DNA of 5,972 bases, taken from contig CALERQ010000140.1 of the NCBI GenBank assembly GCA_937907305.1, positions 1-5,972 on the forward strand, given 5' to 3'. This document shows, one piece after another, positions 5,646 to 5,972 of the stretch. Every line of letters begins with the position of its first letter. Position 1 is the first letter of the stretch. The notes below the pieces were generated by a model. That model saw nothing but the letters and a program-made list of their open reading frames with translations, did no database searches and was not told the DNA's origin. This DNA comes from an uncultured Clostridia bacterium. GTDB taxonomy: Bacteria; Bacillota; Clostridia; Oscillospirales; Ruminococcaceae. The position numbers were made by a program, and so were the translations under genes.

Positions 5646-5972
5646 TTAGATGCCAAGGGGCTTCAGAATCCAGGAGTAGATGAGGCTGAATGCGATGCAG
5701 TCAACATCGGTCATGGTATAGGCGGCCAGGGAGGGCAGGCCCTCGATGACAATCTGTCCAAGGTAGGGTGCGATGATGGCGGGCATCAGGGAGATGAACA
5801 GACCATGGACGACGCTGGCGATAATGGCGCCGCGGCGGCCGCCCATCGCATTGGCAAAGATGGCTGCGGTGCCACCGGCGAAGAAATTGGACATGATGCC
5901 GGGGATGACCATGGGCAGACCAAAGAGGGGCCACAGGAACATACCAATGACGGCGCCAATGGTGGTGAAGAT
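5646..5972 (-). CDS. PTS EIIC permease, ascorbate (UlaA/SgaT)-like, C-terminal part
   Basis: The C-terminal 108 codons of a polytopic membrane protein; the N-terminus lies outside the window. The hydrophobic stretch begins IFTTIGAVIG and contains MVIPGIMSNFFAGGTAAIFANAMGG in two parts, followed by a helix IIASVVHGLFISLMPAIIAPYL. The GG-TAAIFANAMGGRRGA stretch, with a charged RR between helices, and the D-x-D followed by a last helix near the C-terminus (TDVDCIAFSLIYSWILKP) recall the EIIC-GAT superfamily, most closely the UlaA/SgaT ascorbate permeases. Such proteins move sugar across the membrane while it is phosphorylated by the partner EIIB. A galactitol-type EIIC is the main alternative. 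The partner EIIA/EIIB genes are not visible. Substrate is unproven, as only the tail is seen. Confidence 0.7.
   Translation of the reverse strand: MFTTIGAVIGMFLWPLFGLPMVIPGIMSNFFAGGTAAIFANAMGGRRGAIIASVVHGLFISLMPAIIAPYLGQIVIEGLPSLAAYTMTDVDCIAFSLIYSWILKPLGI

Overview
This window looks like chromosomal DNA from a moderately GC-rich Gram-positive anaerobe, most likely a gut Clostridium-type Firmicute (Oscillospiraceae-like). The signs are strong AGGAGG-type ribosome sites, sigma-A promoters with TTGACT -35 boxes, classical hairpin terminators, a single-chain glycyl-tRNA synthetase, and an FtsH with an HEIGH protease motif. The taxonomy is an inference; no rRNA or other marker is present.

Layout. 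Positions 1-474 (minus) hold the N-terminal 158 codons of glycyl-tRNA synthetase, with its promoter at 514-542. Next to it lie a minus-strand terminator (553-590) and a perfect 16-bp parS site (603-618), the ParB/Spo0J chromosome-segregation element. Positions 622-3289 (minus) hold an ftsH operon: ftsH followed by a GT8 family glycosyltransferase whose start codon lies about 20 nt beyond the ftsH stop. The promoter is at 3350-3379. Upstream of that promoter is a strongly structured, non-coding 121-bp element (3412-3532). Positions 3587-4348 (minus) hold a self-contained short-chain dehydrogenase gene with its own promoter and terminator.

A divergent plus-strand operon starts at 4442. It has a MerR-type promoter with a 19-bp spacer filled by a near-perfect dyad. 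It encodes a 111-aa carboxymuconolactone-decarboxylase-like protein (4543-4878) and a flavodoxin-fold lipoprotein (4884-5531), and ends in a hairpin terminator. The right edge (5646-5972, minus) is the C-terminal end of a multi-spanning PTS EIIC permease that resembles the ascorbate (UlaA) type.

How it fits together. The left half is housekeeping: translation, membrane proteostasis, an envelope glycosyltransferase and a segregation site, which suggests an origin-proximal location. The right half looks like a redox or electrophile-response module (SDR, CMD protein, surface flavodoxin) next to sugar transport. The best leads are the parS site, the MerR-type operator driving a CMD/flavolipoprotein pair, and the structured intergenic element. 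I see no phage, IS element, CRISPR array or tRNA/rRNA gene.
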